Assembly (NCBI GenBank): GCA_017553575.1 | Contig: JAFZKQ010000106.1 | Coordinates: forward strand, 1-55,323 | Length of the DNA: 55,323 bases | Source: Paludibacteraceae bacterium | Lineage (GTDB): Bacteria; Bacteroidota; Bacteroidia; Bacteroidales; Paludibacteraceae | Direction of reading: 5' to 3' | Shown here: piece by piece, positions 1 through 8,220 of the stretch | How positions within the stretch are numbered: position 1 is the stretch's first letter | Layout of the letters: every line of letters begins with the position of its first letter | The notes under the pieces: generated by a model | Database searches by the model: none | Seen by the model: the letters and a program-made list of their open reading frames with translations, nothing else | What the model was told of the DNA's origin: nothing | Program-made: the position numbers and the translations under genes

Positions 1-642
1 GTCGTAGTCTCTCCAGATGCGTTGAGGTCGGTGAAGTTTTGGCCGTCATTCGACTCTTCCCAAAGGATGTTAGCAGGGTTCCCTTTCGCCACTTTGAGGG
101 TGGCCGATTCGCCAGCACAGAGTCCTTCTTTGTCAGTTGCAAGCTCCAACTCCTCTACAGCTTCCACCTCTACGGCGAACTCTTTCGTGAGGGTTTCGCA
201 GTATTTTCCCGAGAGGGAGAACCCATAAGTGGTAGCCTCTGTCGGCGTGTCGGTAGTGCTCATTTCGGAAGCGAGCGGTTCACCGTTTTTCGTCCATGCG
301 AATGTGTTTATGTTCGCGTCGATGTTACCCTTCGCGGAAAGTTCAATGCTTGTTCCCTCGCAGACGACGGAAGGTAGAGAGGCGAACTCAACGTCTACCT
401 TGTTTTCTACGACGATAGCCACGCTGTTGGAGTAAACTACAGGGCAAACCTTTCCGTTGATGTCCGTCTTCAAACGATAGTAGGCGGTTTCGGACGGCGA
501 GACTGTTGCAGTCTCTCCTGATGCGTTGAGGTCGGTGAAGTTTTGGCCGTCATTCGACTCTTCCCAAAGAATGTTTGCAGGGTTCCCTTTCGCCACTTTG
601 AGGGTGGCTGATTCACCGGCACAAACACCTTCTTTGTCAGCC
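1..642. repeat. 504-bp direct repeat inside the Ig-like protein gene
   Basis: Bases 1-138 recur almost unchanged at 505-642 (offset 504 bp, 168 codons, about two Ig-like units). A shared stretch is GGCCGTCATTCGACTCTTCC at both sites. The rest of the unit is similar but more diverged. This indicates recent in-frame expansion of the repeat array or gene conversion. Confidence 0.85.
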
Positions 643-3600
643 GTCAACTCCAACTCCTCCTTGGCTTCCACCTCCACGGTGAACTCCTTTGTGAGGGTTC
701 CGCACTCTTTGCTAGTAAGGGTGAATTGGTATTTTGTGGATTCCGTCGGTGTGTCGGAAATGCTCAATTCGGAGGTCGTTAGTGCATTGCCCTCTTTCTC
801 CCAGACAAAAGTGTGGATGGCGGGATCCAAATCTGCCGATGCTTTCAATAGGATGTCACTTCCTTCGCAGATGACTTTAGGAATCGGATCGAAGGATACT
901 TCGGCCATCTCCTCCACTTCGACTATAAACTCTCGTACAGGATAACTACAATATTCTCCCAACAGAGAAAAGACGTAGGAGGCTGTTTGCTCTGGAGTGT
1001 CTGTGATGGACATCTCTTGGTCGGTCAGGATTTTGCCGTCCTTTTTCCATGCGAAAGTGTTGACGGAAGGATTCACGGTGGCCGATGCCTTTAGAGAGAG
1101 CTCACTCCCTTTGCAGATGCTTTGGGGTAAATCTAAAACCTTGAGGTCATTGACCTTTTTCTCCACATAGACTTCCACGATATTGGAATAGGCGGCGGGA
1201 CAGATCTCCTCTTCCGTCTTTACTCGATATTGAGCCGCTTGTTGAGGCTTCGTGGAAACTGTATTTTTGCTGCTTTTCGCTATTTCCGTAAAGGTTTTGC
1301 CCTCGTCGGTCGATATTTCCCAAATGAGGGTTCCTGTTTGGTTTTGCCTCGTGACAATGAGCTCCAAAGCATTGTCTTCGCAGAGTTTGTCTGCGGAACT
1401 CTTTAAAGTCAGCTGGTCTGGTTTTACTACAGTGACCGGCGACGACGTGCTTTGGGATGGACACACTTCACTCTCTGCGATGAAACTATAGGTCGTAGAT
1501 TCTGTAGGTGTGTCGGTGATGCTTAATTCTGTTGTGGAGAGCGTCTCCTCACCCCGCTTCCATGCAAATTTCTTGTCGGGACCAAGAGGCATCTTGGCTG
1601 TTAACGCTATGTTGGTGCCTTCGCAGATTTTGAATGGAATATCTTCTATCGTAAATGATGGTGCTCTGACCTCTTCGACGGTTATGACGTTGGAGGTGGC
1701 CCATGAGCAAGAGCTTGCTTCTCTCAGCCTTACACGATAATAGTAGGTCTTGCTATCCTCTTCGGACTCTTCCATGTCTGGCAGTAGGTCGGTGAACTGG
1801 AACGGGTTACTTTGGTAGCCGGTGGCTCCATCTTCCTCGCCATCGACAGTCTTGAACTCTACACCGTCCTCAGACCTTTCAAGGATACCCCATCCTCCGA
1901 CAGGCAAATTGGGATTGTCGTTGCGGGCTGTGAATTTTATTTCGCCTCCTCCACAAACTTGTTCGGAAGTGGTGAACAGGAAGGGCTCCATAAGGATTGT
2001 TTCTATCTCGAAAAAGATGGTGTCGGAAGGACACTCCCCGTTCCAAGCAATGAAATATAGTTGGGTCGTATCGTACTCTGTTTGGTAAGAGATCTCGTAG
2101 ACGATTTCATCAGACAGGAGTGTCCAATCCTTATCTCGTACGTTCTTGACGTACCAGCGGGCGCTGTCGATGGGAACGGTGCTCTCTTCTTTCACCTTAC
2201 ATACGATGGGAACCTCTTTCGAACAAGTGGTTATCGAATGACTTTTTTTGTTCTGTTGAAGGGTAATGCTTCCTTTCCCTTCGGGGACGAACTCTGGACG
2301 TTTGCAATTCTTTTTGCATCCGATGGAGACTGTATTGGTAATCTGGTAGAACTTTTCACAATTCGAGTTAAGAGAACCGAATTTGGCTATCTCCTCTGCC
2401 AACTCTTGTGTTTTGGCTAAGACGCCTCGGAATTGGATGATTTTCCCTTCTCCGAATGCTTCGTCAAAAAAGAATTGTTCTTGGTCGGTCAAATCCGGAA
2501 CTATAGTCCATGTCTTTCCCTCATCTGTGGAGTACTGCCATGTCAACGTATGTTTGAATTTCTCCCACCCGTTTGCGAAAAGGTCGATGCTGTGAATTTC
2601 CTCCTCACAGTCGAAGAGTGGTATTTCTGTCTTGTCAGGGTCCATATCAATGCCCAAGGTGGCAGTAGGAATCTCTTCCTCTTCTTGGATGAGCGCGGCT
2701 ATGGTGCTGGAGATGGAGAAATAGACGCAACCGTTGGAGGGCCCTCCGTTTTTGCCGATGTATTGGGCCTCTTTCTTGGCCTCTTCAACTGTGCTGCCAC
2801 CGGTGATGATTAGGCGGTATATCTCTTTTTTCTTTTCGAAAGGATCCATGGGGGTGCGGGACATGTATGTCATGTCTTCTCCTTCTCCAAAACTGATATT
2901 TTGCCATGAAAGTCCGTCATTGGTAGAAACTTGCCATAGACAATAGACATGGTCATATATCTTCTTCCATGAAGGGAGAATATCGTTGGAAACAGTGTAG
3001 ATGGCATTCGGGTGGCAACCTCCACCAGGAACCTCCATACTTGTGAGGATGCCGTCGATGATGGGATCAATGACCTCCTCGTCATCTAAGCGATAAAGGG
3101 AGATGTCATCCAATACGAAGTCGTTGCCAAGACCCCTTCGGCAATTGTTTAAGATCTGGAGCCGTATCTTATCGCCTTCTTCGGCTTCAAAGTCTAAGGA
3201 ATACTCTTCCCATTCTTTTAGGATATGGGTGTATTCTCCGGTTGGATTCTCGTTGTAATCGTTGTTGAACGACCATAAAGGGAGGTCTCCCGTGTCTTTG
3301 CTTTTGATTACGACGGGATTGTTGGGGTCTTTTATGTTGACGATGTTTAGCGTAAGGTTGGAGAGTAACAGGTCTGGATAGGTTGAAAAGGAGACGCATG
3401 CCCCGAAGATGCTAAATCTATATTTGCGTCTTGTCGGACAAATGTCGAAGTTGATGTCTTGTTCGTAGATGACTTCTTGATTTCCTTGTCCACCGACATT
3501 GACAATCAGCATAGCGCCGTTTTTATTCCTCGTGTGGTCGCCTCCTGCCGTGAAATGATGCGCTTCTCCCATGTTGCAACTCGCTTTTCTGAGAAATGCC

Positions 3601-3818
3601 CACCATGTGCTATTGGCTATGCCATACGATCCATCGTCGATGACTTTACATTCGTTAAACTCGTGGTTGGGAATCTTCATGGTAGGATCTGGAAAGTCCT
3701 TGATGACGGAGTCTTCCACTACGCCAAAATCCTCCCTCCAAACCAGATTCCATGTCTCTGCGGCACGTGTTATCCACGCTATTTGGATGAAAACGAATAA
3801 GATAAGTGCTCTTTGCAT
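1..3818 (-). CDS. Giant exported Ig-like repeat protein, C-terminus outside the window
   Basis: This minus-strand frame is open from ATG 3818 to the window edge (at least 1272 codons), so the protein lacks its C-terminus here. The N-terminus (MQRALILFVFIQIAWITRA) is a signal peptide. About 200 residues of a probable beta-rich domain follow, then repeats of about 80-90 residues. Each has a Cys pair, a W-x-x-S-x-D-G-x-x-(F/W) signature, and phrases such as TDTPTEST and VCEG. This resembles the Ig-like/CHU_C-associated repeats of Bacteroidota surface adhesins, which usually end in a T9SS sorting or gliding-associated domain; that end is not visible, so T9SS export is an inference. Repeats at 1-138 and 505-642 are nearly identical. 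A probable promoter lies at 3970-4001. Substrate or partner unknown. Confidence 0.85.
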   Translation of the reverse strand, partial: MQRALILFVFIQIAWITRAAETWNLVWREDFGVVEDSVIKDFPDPTMKIPNHEFNECKVIDDGSYGIANSTWWAFLRKASCNMGEAHHFTAGGDHTRNKNGAMLIVNVGGQGNQEVIYEQDINFDICPTRRKYRFSIFGACVSFSTYPDLLLSNLTLNIVNIKDPNNPVVIKSKDTGDLPLWSFNNDYNENPTGEYTHILKEWEEYSLDFEAEEGDKIRLQILNNCRRGLGNDFVLDDISLYRLDDEEVIDPIIDGILTSMEVPGGGCHPNAIYTVSNDILPSWKKIYDHVYCLWQVSTNDGLSWQNISFGEGEDMTYMSRTPMDPFEKKKEIYRLIITGGSTVEEAKKEAQYIGKNGGPSNGCVYFSISSTIAALIQEEEEIPTATLGIDMDPDKTEIPLFDCEEEIHSIDLFANGWEKFKHTLTWQYSTDEGKTWTIVPDLTDQEQFFFDEAFGEGKIIQFRGVLAKTQELAEEIAKFGSLNSNCEKFYQITNTVSIGCKKNCKRPEFVPEGKGSITLQQNKKSHSITTCSKEVPIVCKVKEESTVPIDSARWYVKNVRDKDWTLLSDEIVYEISYQTEYDTTQLYFIAWNGECPSDTIFFEIETILMEPFLFTTSEQVCGGGEIKFTARNDNPNLPVGGWGILERSEDGVEFKTVDGEEDGATGYQSNPFQFTDLLPDMEESEEDSKTYYYRVRLREASSCSWATSNVITVEEVRAPSFTIEDIPFKICEGTNIALTAKMPLGPDKKFAWKRGEETLSTTELSITDTPTESTTYSFIAESEVCPSQSTSSPVTVVKPDQLTLKSSADKLCEDNALELIVTRQNQTGTLIWEISTDEGKTFTEIAKSSKNTVSTKPQQAAQYRVKTEEEICPAAYSNIVEVYVEKKVNDLKVLDLPQSICKGSELSLKASATVNPSVNTFAWKKDGKILTDQEMSITDTPEQTASYVFSLLGEYCSYPVREFIVEVEEMAEVSFDPIPKVICEGSDILLKASADLDPAIHTFVWEKEGNALTTSELSISDTPTESTKYQFTLTSKECGTLTKEFTVEVEAKEELELTADKEGVCAGESATLKVAKGNPANILWEESNDGQNFTDLNASGETATVSPSETAYYRLKTDINGKVCPVVYSNSVAIVVENKVDVEFASLPSVVCEGTSIELSAKGNIDANINTFAWTKNGEPLASEMSTTDTPTEATTYGFSLSGKYCETLTKEFAVEVEAVEELELATDKEGLCAGESATLKVAKGNPANILWEESNDGQNFTDLNASGETT

Positions 3819-3969
3819 TGTAATTTGTTTTGACTAAATCCTTTTTAATCCAATGAATAATCCCAAACCTTGTGTTTCCACAATCATTTTACGGAATCCG
3901 CCAGCATTGCTGTCTCTTCCTTTTGTTTTTTCGTTCTCAGTGATGTTGTCCCCTTAGACAAATTATTGG

Positions 3970-4001
3970 CAAAGATATTAAATTTGCTCGAACATTTCAA
4001 T
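3970..4001 (-). promoter_or_regulatory. Probable promoter of the Ig-like protein gene
   Basis: On the minus strand, TATCTTTG (3977-3970) matches the Bacteroidota -7 box TAnnTTTG. ATTG lies 20 nt upstream, near the -33 TTTG. The leader to ATG 3818 would be about 145 nt. The rest of 3819-4060 shows no gene. Confidence 0.5.
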
Positions 4002-4049
4002 CGCTATCGTTGTTTTTTGCCCTTAGGGTGCCATGCACGTTTCATAGGA

Positions 4050-4096
4050 GTGAAATAAAAAACCGATAGGGACGGATTTGGAAGTCCCTATCGGTT
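4050..4096 (-). terminator. Rho-independent terminator of the YidE-like gene
   Basis: A perfect 13-bp inverted repeat (AACCGATAGGGAC at 4061-4073, GTCCCTATCGGTT at 4084-4096) has a 10-nt loop. Read on the minus strand it is followed by a T-rich run, 26 nt downstream of the transporter stop codon. Confidence 0.85.
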
Positions 4097-4121
4097 GGTA
4101 TTTGTCATAAAAGAGATCTTG

Positions 4122-5789
4122 TTATAAAAAGGCCAAAACTAGGATTTGTGCCAACATGACTCGTAAGAACATCGTCAATGGATATACGGCTACGTAGGCA
4201 GTGGATTGTGCTTGCGTCGATGCTAATGAATTGGCATACTCCAATGCGGGCGGGTCGGTCATACCTCCGGAGATGATACCGCATATCTTCAAATAGTTGA
4301 ATTTCATTAAGCGCGCAACGATTGCCACTATCAGGATAGGAATAAACGTAATGGCAGCGCCATAAAGCATCCATTGGTAACCTCCGTTGGCAATGGTGTT
4401 GACGAAATTGGTTCCCGAGGAGAGTCCTACGCATGCGAGGAAGAGGATGATTCCTAATTCACGCAACATCATGTTGGCTCCAGGCGACATGTAGAAGTCG
4501 AGTTTGCCGATTCTTCCCAAATGTCCGAGCAGGAGGGAGATGATGAGCGGACCTCCGGCCAAGCCTAATTTTGCTGCGGCAGGTAGTCCAGGGATATCAA
4601 TCTTGATGCTTCCGAGGATGATACCGAGGAGGATGCCTAAAAAGATAGGAATGGTGTTAGGTTTAGCCAACTCTTTCGTGGAGTTTCCTATCTCCTTTTG
4701 GATGTCCGTCAGCAGGTCTCGTTTTCCGACCACACGGAGCGTATCGCCTAATTCGATGATGGTGTTCCGGGAAGGCAGGATTTCCATTCCGGCGCGGAAT
4801 ACGCGGGTGATGTTTGCCTCATAACGACGATAGATACCTATCTGTTCGATGGTCTTTCCTGCAATCTTGCGGTTGGTTACTAAGACGTTGAACATGGCCA
4901 AACTGCCCGAAACGGCTTTCTTCTGTCCAATGGAGACGGGACCTATCTTCATCTTCAGCTTGTCGATATGCTCCGTGGAGGATACACCGTAGATGATGTC
5001 TCCAGCCTGCAACTCTTCGTTTTCCGAAGCCAAAATGAAATTATCGCCTCGTTGTATACGGGAGATGGCCAATTCGTTTTCTACAAATGATTTGATGTAG
5101 GAAATCTTCTGTCCGAACAGGTTGGAATTGCTTACGGTCACTTCGACGCTTTCCAATTTCTGTCGGTTGTTGGCGTCCAATTTGTTGTTGTAGTCTGTTA
5201 CCTCCTCGTCAATTTTGATTTTGAAGAGGGCGCGGACGAGTAGCATGGTGAGGATGATTCCTATGACACCGAAAGGGTAGGCTACGGCGTAGGCCATACC
5301 TGCTTGCTCCACCGCCTCTTTGTTGTCGCTGAGTGCCTGTTGGGCAGCTCCTAATCCAGGCGTGTTGGTGACAGCTCCACAAAGGACACCTGTGATGACG
5401 GAAAGGTCTACGCCCCCAATCAGATGGAAGAGTAGGGCAATGACGGTTCCTAAGATACAGATGGCTGTGGCGAAAAGATTCATGGTCAATCCGTCATTTT
5501 TGAAGGAGCTGACGAATCTCGGACCGACGTCAATACCGATAGCGTAGATGAAGAGGATGAGGCCGAACTCTTTCACGAAATGGAGAATGTTTCCATCGAG
5601 TGGCTCATAGCCCGCGACTCCTTTTAAGTGGGCAAGGAGGATTCCCATGAAGAGAACGCCAGCGATGCCTAATTTGACACCTTTGTAGCCTAATTTGCCG
5701 ATGTACATGCCGGCGGATGCCGTTAAACATAAATAAATCAGGGTGGAACTCAAGCCCGTTCCTCCGAACAATTCGCTTATCATTGCCAT
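4122..5789 (-). CDS. YidE/AspT-type putative transporter with two TrkA-C domains
   Basis: The 555-residue integral membrane protein has the aspartate:alanine exchanger (AspT/YidE/YbjL) layout. It has an N-terminal block of about five or six TM helices, a cytoplasmic middle part with two RCK_C/TrkA_C-like modules (about 205-365), and a second TM block starting near TIPIFLGILLG. Repeated Gly-rich motifs (CGAVTNTPGLGAAQQ in the first half, GGMTDPPALEYAN in the second) are the paired family signatures. Length fits the family (about 550). The substrate cannot be read from sequence; AspT itself exchanges aspartate for alanine, but most Bacteroidota members are uncharacterised. It appears monocistronic, with a strong terminator downstream. 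The internal Met3 is an alternative start. Confidence 0.9.
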   Translation of the reverse strand: MAMISELFGGTGLSSTLIYLCLTASAGMYIGKLGYKGVKLGIAGVLFMGILLAHLKGVAGYEPLDGNILHFVKEFGLILFIYAIGIDVGPRFVSSFKNDGLTMNLFATAICILGTVIALLFHLIGGVDLSVITGVLCGAVTNTPGLGAAQQALSDNKEAVEQAGMAYAVAYPFGVIGIILTMLLVRALFKIKIDEEVTDYNNKLDANNRQKLESVEVTVSNSNLFGQKISYIKSFVENELAISRIQRGDNFILASENEELQAGDIIYGVSSTEHIDKLKMKIGPVSIGQKKAVSGSLAMFNVLVTNRKIAGKTIEQIGIYRRYEANITRVFRAGMEILPSRNTIIELGDTLRVVGKRDLLTDIQKEIGNSTKELAKPNTIPIFLGILLGIILGSIKIDIPGLPAAAKLGLAGGPLIISLLLGHLGRIGKLDFYMSPGANMMLRELGIILFLACVGLSSGTNFVNTIANGGYQWMLYGAAITFIPILIVAIVARLMKFNYLKICGIISGGMTDPPALEYANSLASTQAQSTAYVAVYPLTMFLRVMLAQILVLAFL

Positions 5790-5890
5790 TTGTCGTTTAT
5801 CTCTTGCGGGCTTCTGGCTCGTTGAACCAACGAGGGAAGTCCTGAAAAATTGCCATTTATCTAAATTCCATGCCTATCGAATCGGAATCC

Positions 5891-6847
5891 TTATTTCTTC
5901 TCCTTCAAGTAATCCATGATCTCTTTTTTGTTTTTGAGGAAAAGCGCTAAGAGAATGAAGATGAGGTAAGAGTATAGGATGTTTCGGCCTATCGCAGACA
6001 CTTCCCCGTTCACGGCTTTGTTGGTGGGCTGGAATTTGGCTGTGACGACGGCAATATCCTGTTTTGCCGTCAATTCTGTGGCTATGAAATTTTTCTTTCT
6101 TAGAATATCTACTTTGTTGAAGTAGAACATTTGTTTGTCTGTGTTGAGTTGGAAATCCTTTAGGATGTTAACTCCAGCCTTGTTGTTTTGAAAATACTCG
6201 ATTTTCTGTAGGCTGTCGATGGTTTGGAAATCGTTGTCGAGCGATTTTTGGAGGTCGCTCAGGTAGGCAATTCTCGCGATGTTCAAGTCTTGGAAGTATT
6301 GGTTGTCGAAGAAGTATTCCATGAGGGCATCTTCCATCTCGTTGTAGTGGTCGATGGATTTCATGCCGACAGAAATTACCAATCCGTCTTTTAGTCGGAC
6401 ATTGCTGGTGTCGGAAGCCTGGTAGCTCTCGTCGTAGTCGACCATGTCGCAGATTGAGTCTTTGTTCATGTCGATGAGGAAGTAGGGCTTTATGAAGCAG
6501 ACTTCTTTGGCGATCTCTTCGGAAATGTTTAGCGTTTGGGAAAGACCTTTATTGTCGAGGTCCTTGACGTATTGGTTCAACGAGTTGACCATCTCAGCAT
6601 ATTGGAAGGAGTTGCCGTCGTTGATGGCGATCGTCATGTCTCCTCTGTATATTTTCCTATCGCCTGTGGTCTGATAGATTGCCAAAGCGGTGGCAATGGC
6701 AAAGAAGATGACACATAAGAATTTGTATCGGTAGGTGAGTTGGAGCATTTTCCCAATGTAGGCTCCTACCCATCTTAGGAATGTGTATAGATACATTCCG
6801 ATTTTGCCGAACATCGTGAAGATGTTCATTTCTTTGTTGTCTTCCAT
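5891..6847 (-). CDS. Two-TM membrane protein with Wzz-like topology
   Basis: The 318-residue protein has a short cytoplasmic N-terminus, a TM helix at about 42-61, a large extracytoplasmic region of about 225 residues with predicted helices (residues 190-260), and a second TM near the C-terminus followed by a basic tail (KNKKEIMDYLKEKK). This resembles polysaccharide co-polymerases (Wzz/GumC-N), which set O-antigen or capsule chain length, but I see no convincing family motif. Its distance from the polysaccharide genes at the right end also gives no support. It has its own good promoter (6903-6934). The function is best left as unknown membrane protein, possibly Wzz-like. Confidence 0.7.
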   Translation of the reverse strand: MEDNKEMNIFTMFGKIGMYLYTFLRWVGAYIGKMLQLTYRYKFLCVIFFAIATALAIYQTTGDRKIYRGDMTIAINDGNSFQYAEMVNSLNQYVKDLDNKGLSQTLNISEEIAKEVCFIKPYFLIDMNKDSICDMVDYDESYQASDTSNVRLKDGLVISVGMKSIDHYNEMEDALMEYFFDNQYFQDLNIARIAYLSDLQKSLDNDFQTIDSLQKIEYFQNNKAGVNILKDFQLNTDKQMFYFNKVDILRKKNFIATELTAKQDIAVVTAKFQPTNKAVNGEVSAIGRNILYSYLIFILLALFLKNKKEIMDYLKEKK

Positions 6848-6902
6848 ATTTGTTGAACTTCGATAAATACCCTTTCTGATTCTGATAAGTAATATTTCTT
6901 TA

Positions 6903-6934
6903 CAAAGGTAGTACTTATTTTTTGTTGTGGCAAA
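6903..6934 (-). promoter_or_regulatory. Bacteroidota-type promoter for the Wzz-like gene
   Basis: The minus strand reads TTTG (6934-6931), 20 nt, TACCTTTG (6910-6903), an excellent match to TTTG-N19/20-TAnnTTTG. The leader to ATG 6847 would be about 50 nt. Nothing else was seen in 6911-7130 except a short CCCCTAGGGG palindrome at 7092. Confidence 0.75.
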
Positions 6935-7130
6935 TTTTGATGTGCTCTATAAAACACCAATTGATAAATTTGAGCGGAACGGAGGAGAGGACTTTCCGAT
7001 GCCTGCGTTTTTAGGCCGATAGTTGATGGCTTGTTTGCTGAATTTTAATTCGATACATCTTCCTACGTTCCTTCCCTGAAAAGAGGAGACCCCTAGGGGA
7101 TTCGTCTTAAGTTCAAGCAACTTTTTGCGA

Positions 7131-7763
7131 TTATTCCTCTCCTTTTTTCGTTTTGGAGGCGTTGCGTTCCTTTGCGGCGGACATGCCTTTGACTCTGCTT
7201 TCGTTTTTGTTGGCAAAGTCTTTCCAACTGGTGAAATGGCTCTCTTTTAGGATGGATTTGCTTTGGAAAAAGTGGCAGAGGCCAACGCCGACAGCATCTG
7301 TGGCATCCAGTTGAGGCAACATATCCTCTTGGGGAATGTGTAGGTATTTCCGGAGCATTTCGGCCACCTGCTCTTTGGAGGCCATGCCATTGCCGGTGAT
7401 GGACATCTTGATCTTTAGGGGAGCGTATTCATTGACTTCCAATCCTCGATAGAGTGCGGCGGAGATGGCAACGCCTTGTGCCCTTCCCAATTTGAGCATG
7501 GATTGGACATTCTTGCCGAAAAACTGCGATTCTATCGCAAATTCTTGCGGTTTGTAGTTGTCGATAAGTTCCAACGTGCGGAGGAAAATCTTGTTGAGTT
7601 TGATGTAGGGATCGGTATATTTCTTTAAGTCCAATACCCCCATCAACATGAGGCTCGGTTTGTTGCCTGAGATTTTGATGAGTCCGTAACCCATCACGTT
7701 GGTTCCCGGGTCTATGCCTAGTATGATGCGGTCTTTCGCATTGATGATCTGTTTTCCGTCCAT
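7131..7763 (-). CDS. ruvC: Crossover junction endodeoxyribonuclease RuvC
   Basis: RuvC resolves Holliday junctions made during recombination, working with the RuvAB motor. The RNase H-like fold shows the first catalytic Asp in GIDPGTNVMGYG (D18), a conserved Glu in FAIESQFFGKN, and the C-terminal acidic pair in LDATDAVGVGLCH. The chosen start is ATG 7763; a TTG at 7769, directly after the upstream stop, would add two residues. The protein is 210 aa, longer than E. coli RuvC (173) because of a basic C-terminal tail rich in Lys, Ser and Ala. It lies immediately after the DUF4286 gene on the same strand, so the two are almost certainly co-transcribed. Confidence 0.95.
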   Translation of the reverse strand: MDGKQIINAKDRIILGIDPGTNVMGYGLIKISGNKPSLMLMGVLDLKKYTDPYIKLNKIFLRTLELIDNYKPQEFAIESQFFGKNVQSMLKLGRAQGVAISAALYRGLEVNEYAPLKIKMSITGNGMASKEQVAEMLRKYLHIPQEDMLPQLDATDAVGVGLCHFFQSKSILKESHFTSWKDFANKNESRVKGMSAAKERNASKTKKGEE

Positions 7764-7769
7764 GTCCAA

Positions 7770-8072
7770 TTAGAGCAGTTGCTTTAAGTAGGTCGAGAAA
7801 AAAAGTACCGATTCACCGAATTTTTCGCGCATCATCGCTTCCAAGCGTTCCTTGTGTTTGTTCTCCCATTCCTTCATTTCGAGGATGGAGGGTGCCGAGA
7901 ATTGCAGGCAGTAGGATTCTCCCTCTACCTCCTGACTCAGGACCTTGAAAAACGCTGGTTGGGAGAGCGGGGTCGTCTCCTCGATCTCTTTAATGTAGTA
8001 GTTGCGCATCCATTGCATCCATGCGGAGTGAATCTTCTCGTCCACTACGTAGGTGGTGTTAAATATCATCAT
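7770..8072 (-). CDS. DUF4286 family protein
   Basis: This 100-residue protein matches the small Bacteroidota family DUF4286: an N-terminal strand (MIFNTTYVVDE), a W-x-x-W-M helix, then a segment ending YLKQLL. The family has a ferredoxin-like size and is often found next to ruvC, as here, but has no established function that I know of. Start ATG 8072 (a second ATG follows directly). The stop codon is contiguous with the ruvC start region, giving a two-gene operon read from a promoter at 8122-8129. Confidence 0.85.
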   Translation of the reverse strand: MMIFNTTYVVDEKIHSAWMQWMRNYYIKEIEETTPLSQPAFFKVLSQEVEGESYCLQFSAPSILEMKEWENKHKERLEAMMREKFGESVLFFSTYLKQLL

Positions 8073-8121
8073 AACCTAATCTAATCTTTTGTCGTGATTG
8101 TGCGGATTCCACTTTTTATGG

Positions 8122-8129
8122 CAAATGTA
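8122..8129 (-). promoter_or_regulatory. Probable -7 box for the DUF4286-ruvC operon
   Basis: The minus strand reads TACATTTG, matching TAnnTTTG, about 50 nt before ATG 8072. No clear -33 TTTG was found. It is divergent to the + strand box at 8152. Confidence 0.5.
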
Positions 8130-8151
8130 GCATTAATTTATAAATCTATTT

Positions 8152-8159
8152 TATCTTTG
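8152..8159 (+). promoter_or_regulatory. Probable -7 box for the phosphotransferase-RapZ fusion gene
   Basis: TATCTTTG matches TAnnTTTG. With start about 7 nt downstream, the leader to ATG 8221 is about 55 nt, while the leader to GTG 8188 would be about 22 nt. Confidence 0.5.
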
Positions 8160-8220
8160 TTAATCTTAAATTAGGGGCATTCTCTTTGTGAGGAAAGAGG
8201 CTCCGTTAAATTCAAGTTCG

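Noticed and set aside
22..945. Several + strand frames across the first kilobase
   Set aside because: They are shadows of the minus-strand Ig-like protein; they repeat only because the underlying gene repeats.
7092..7101. CCCCTAGGGG palindrome after ruvC
   Set aside because: The stem is only 5 bp, without a T tract, so it is not a credible terminator.
6947..7216. 89-codon minus-strand frame between the Wzz-like gene and ruvC
   Set aside because: It overlaps the 3' end of ruvC in another frame and is rich in Lys, Pro and Arg without any domain.
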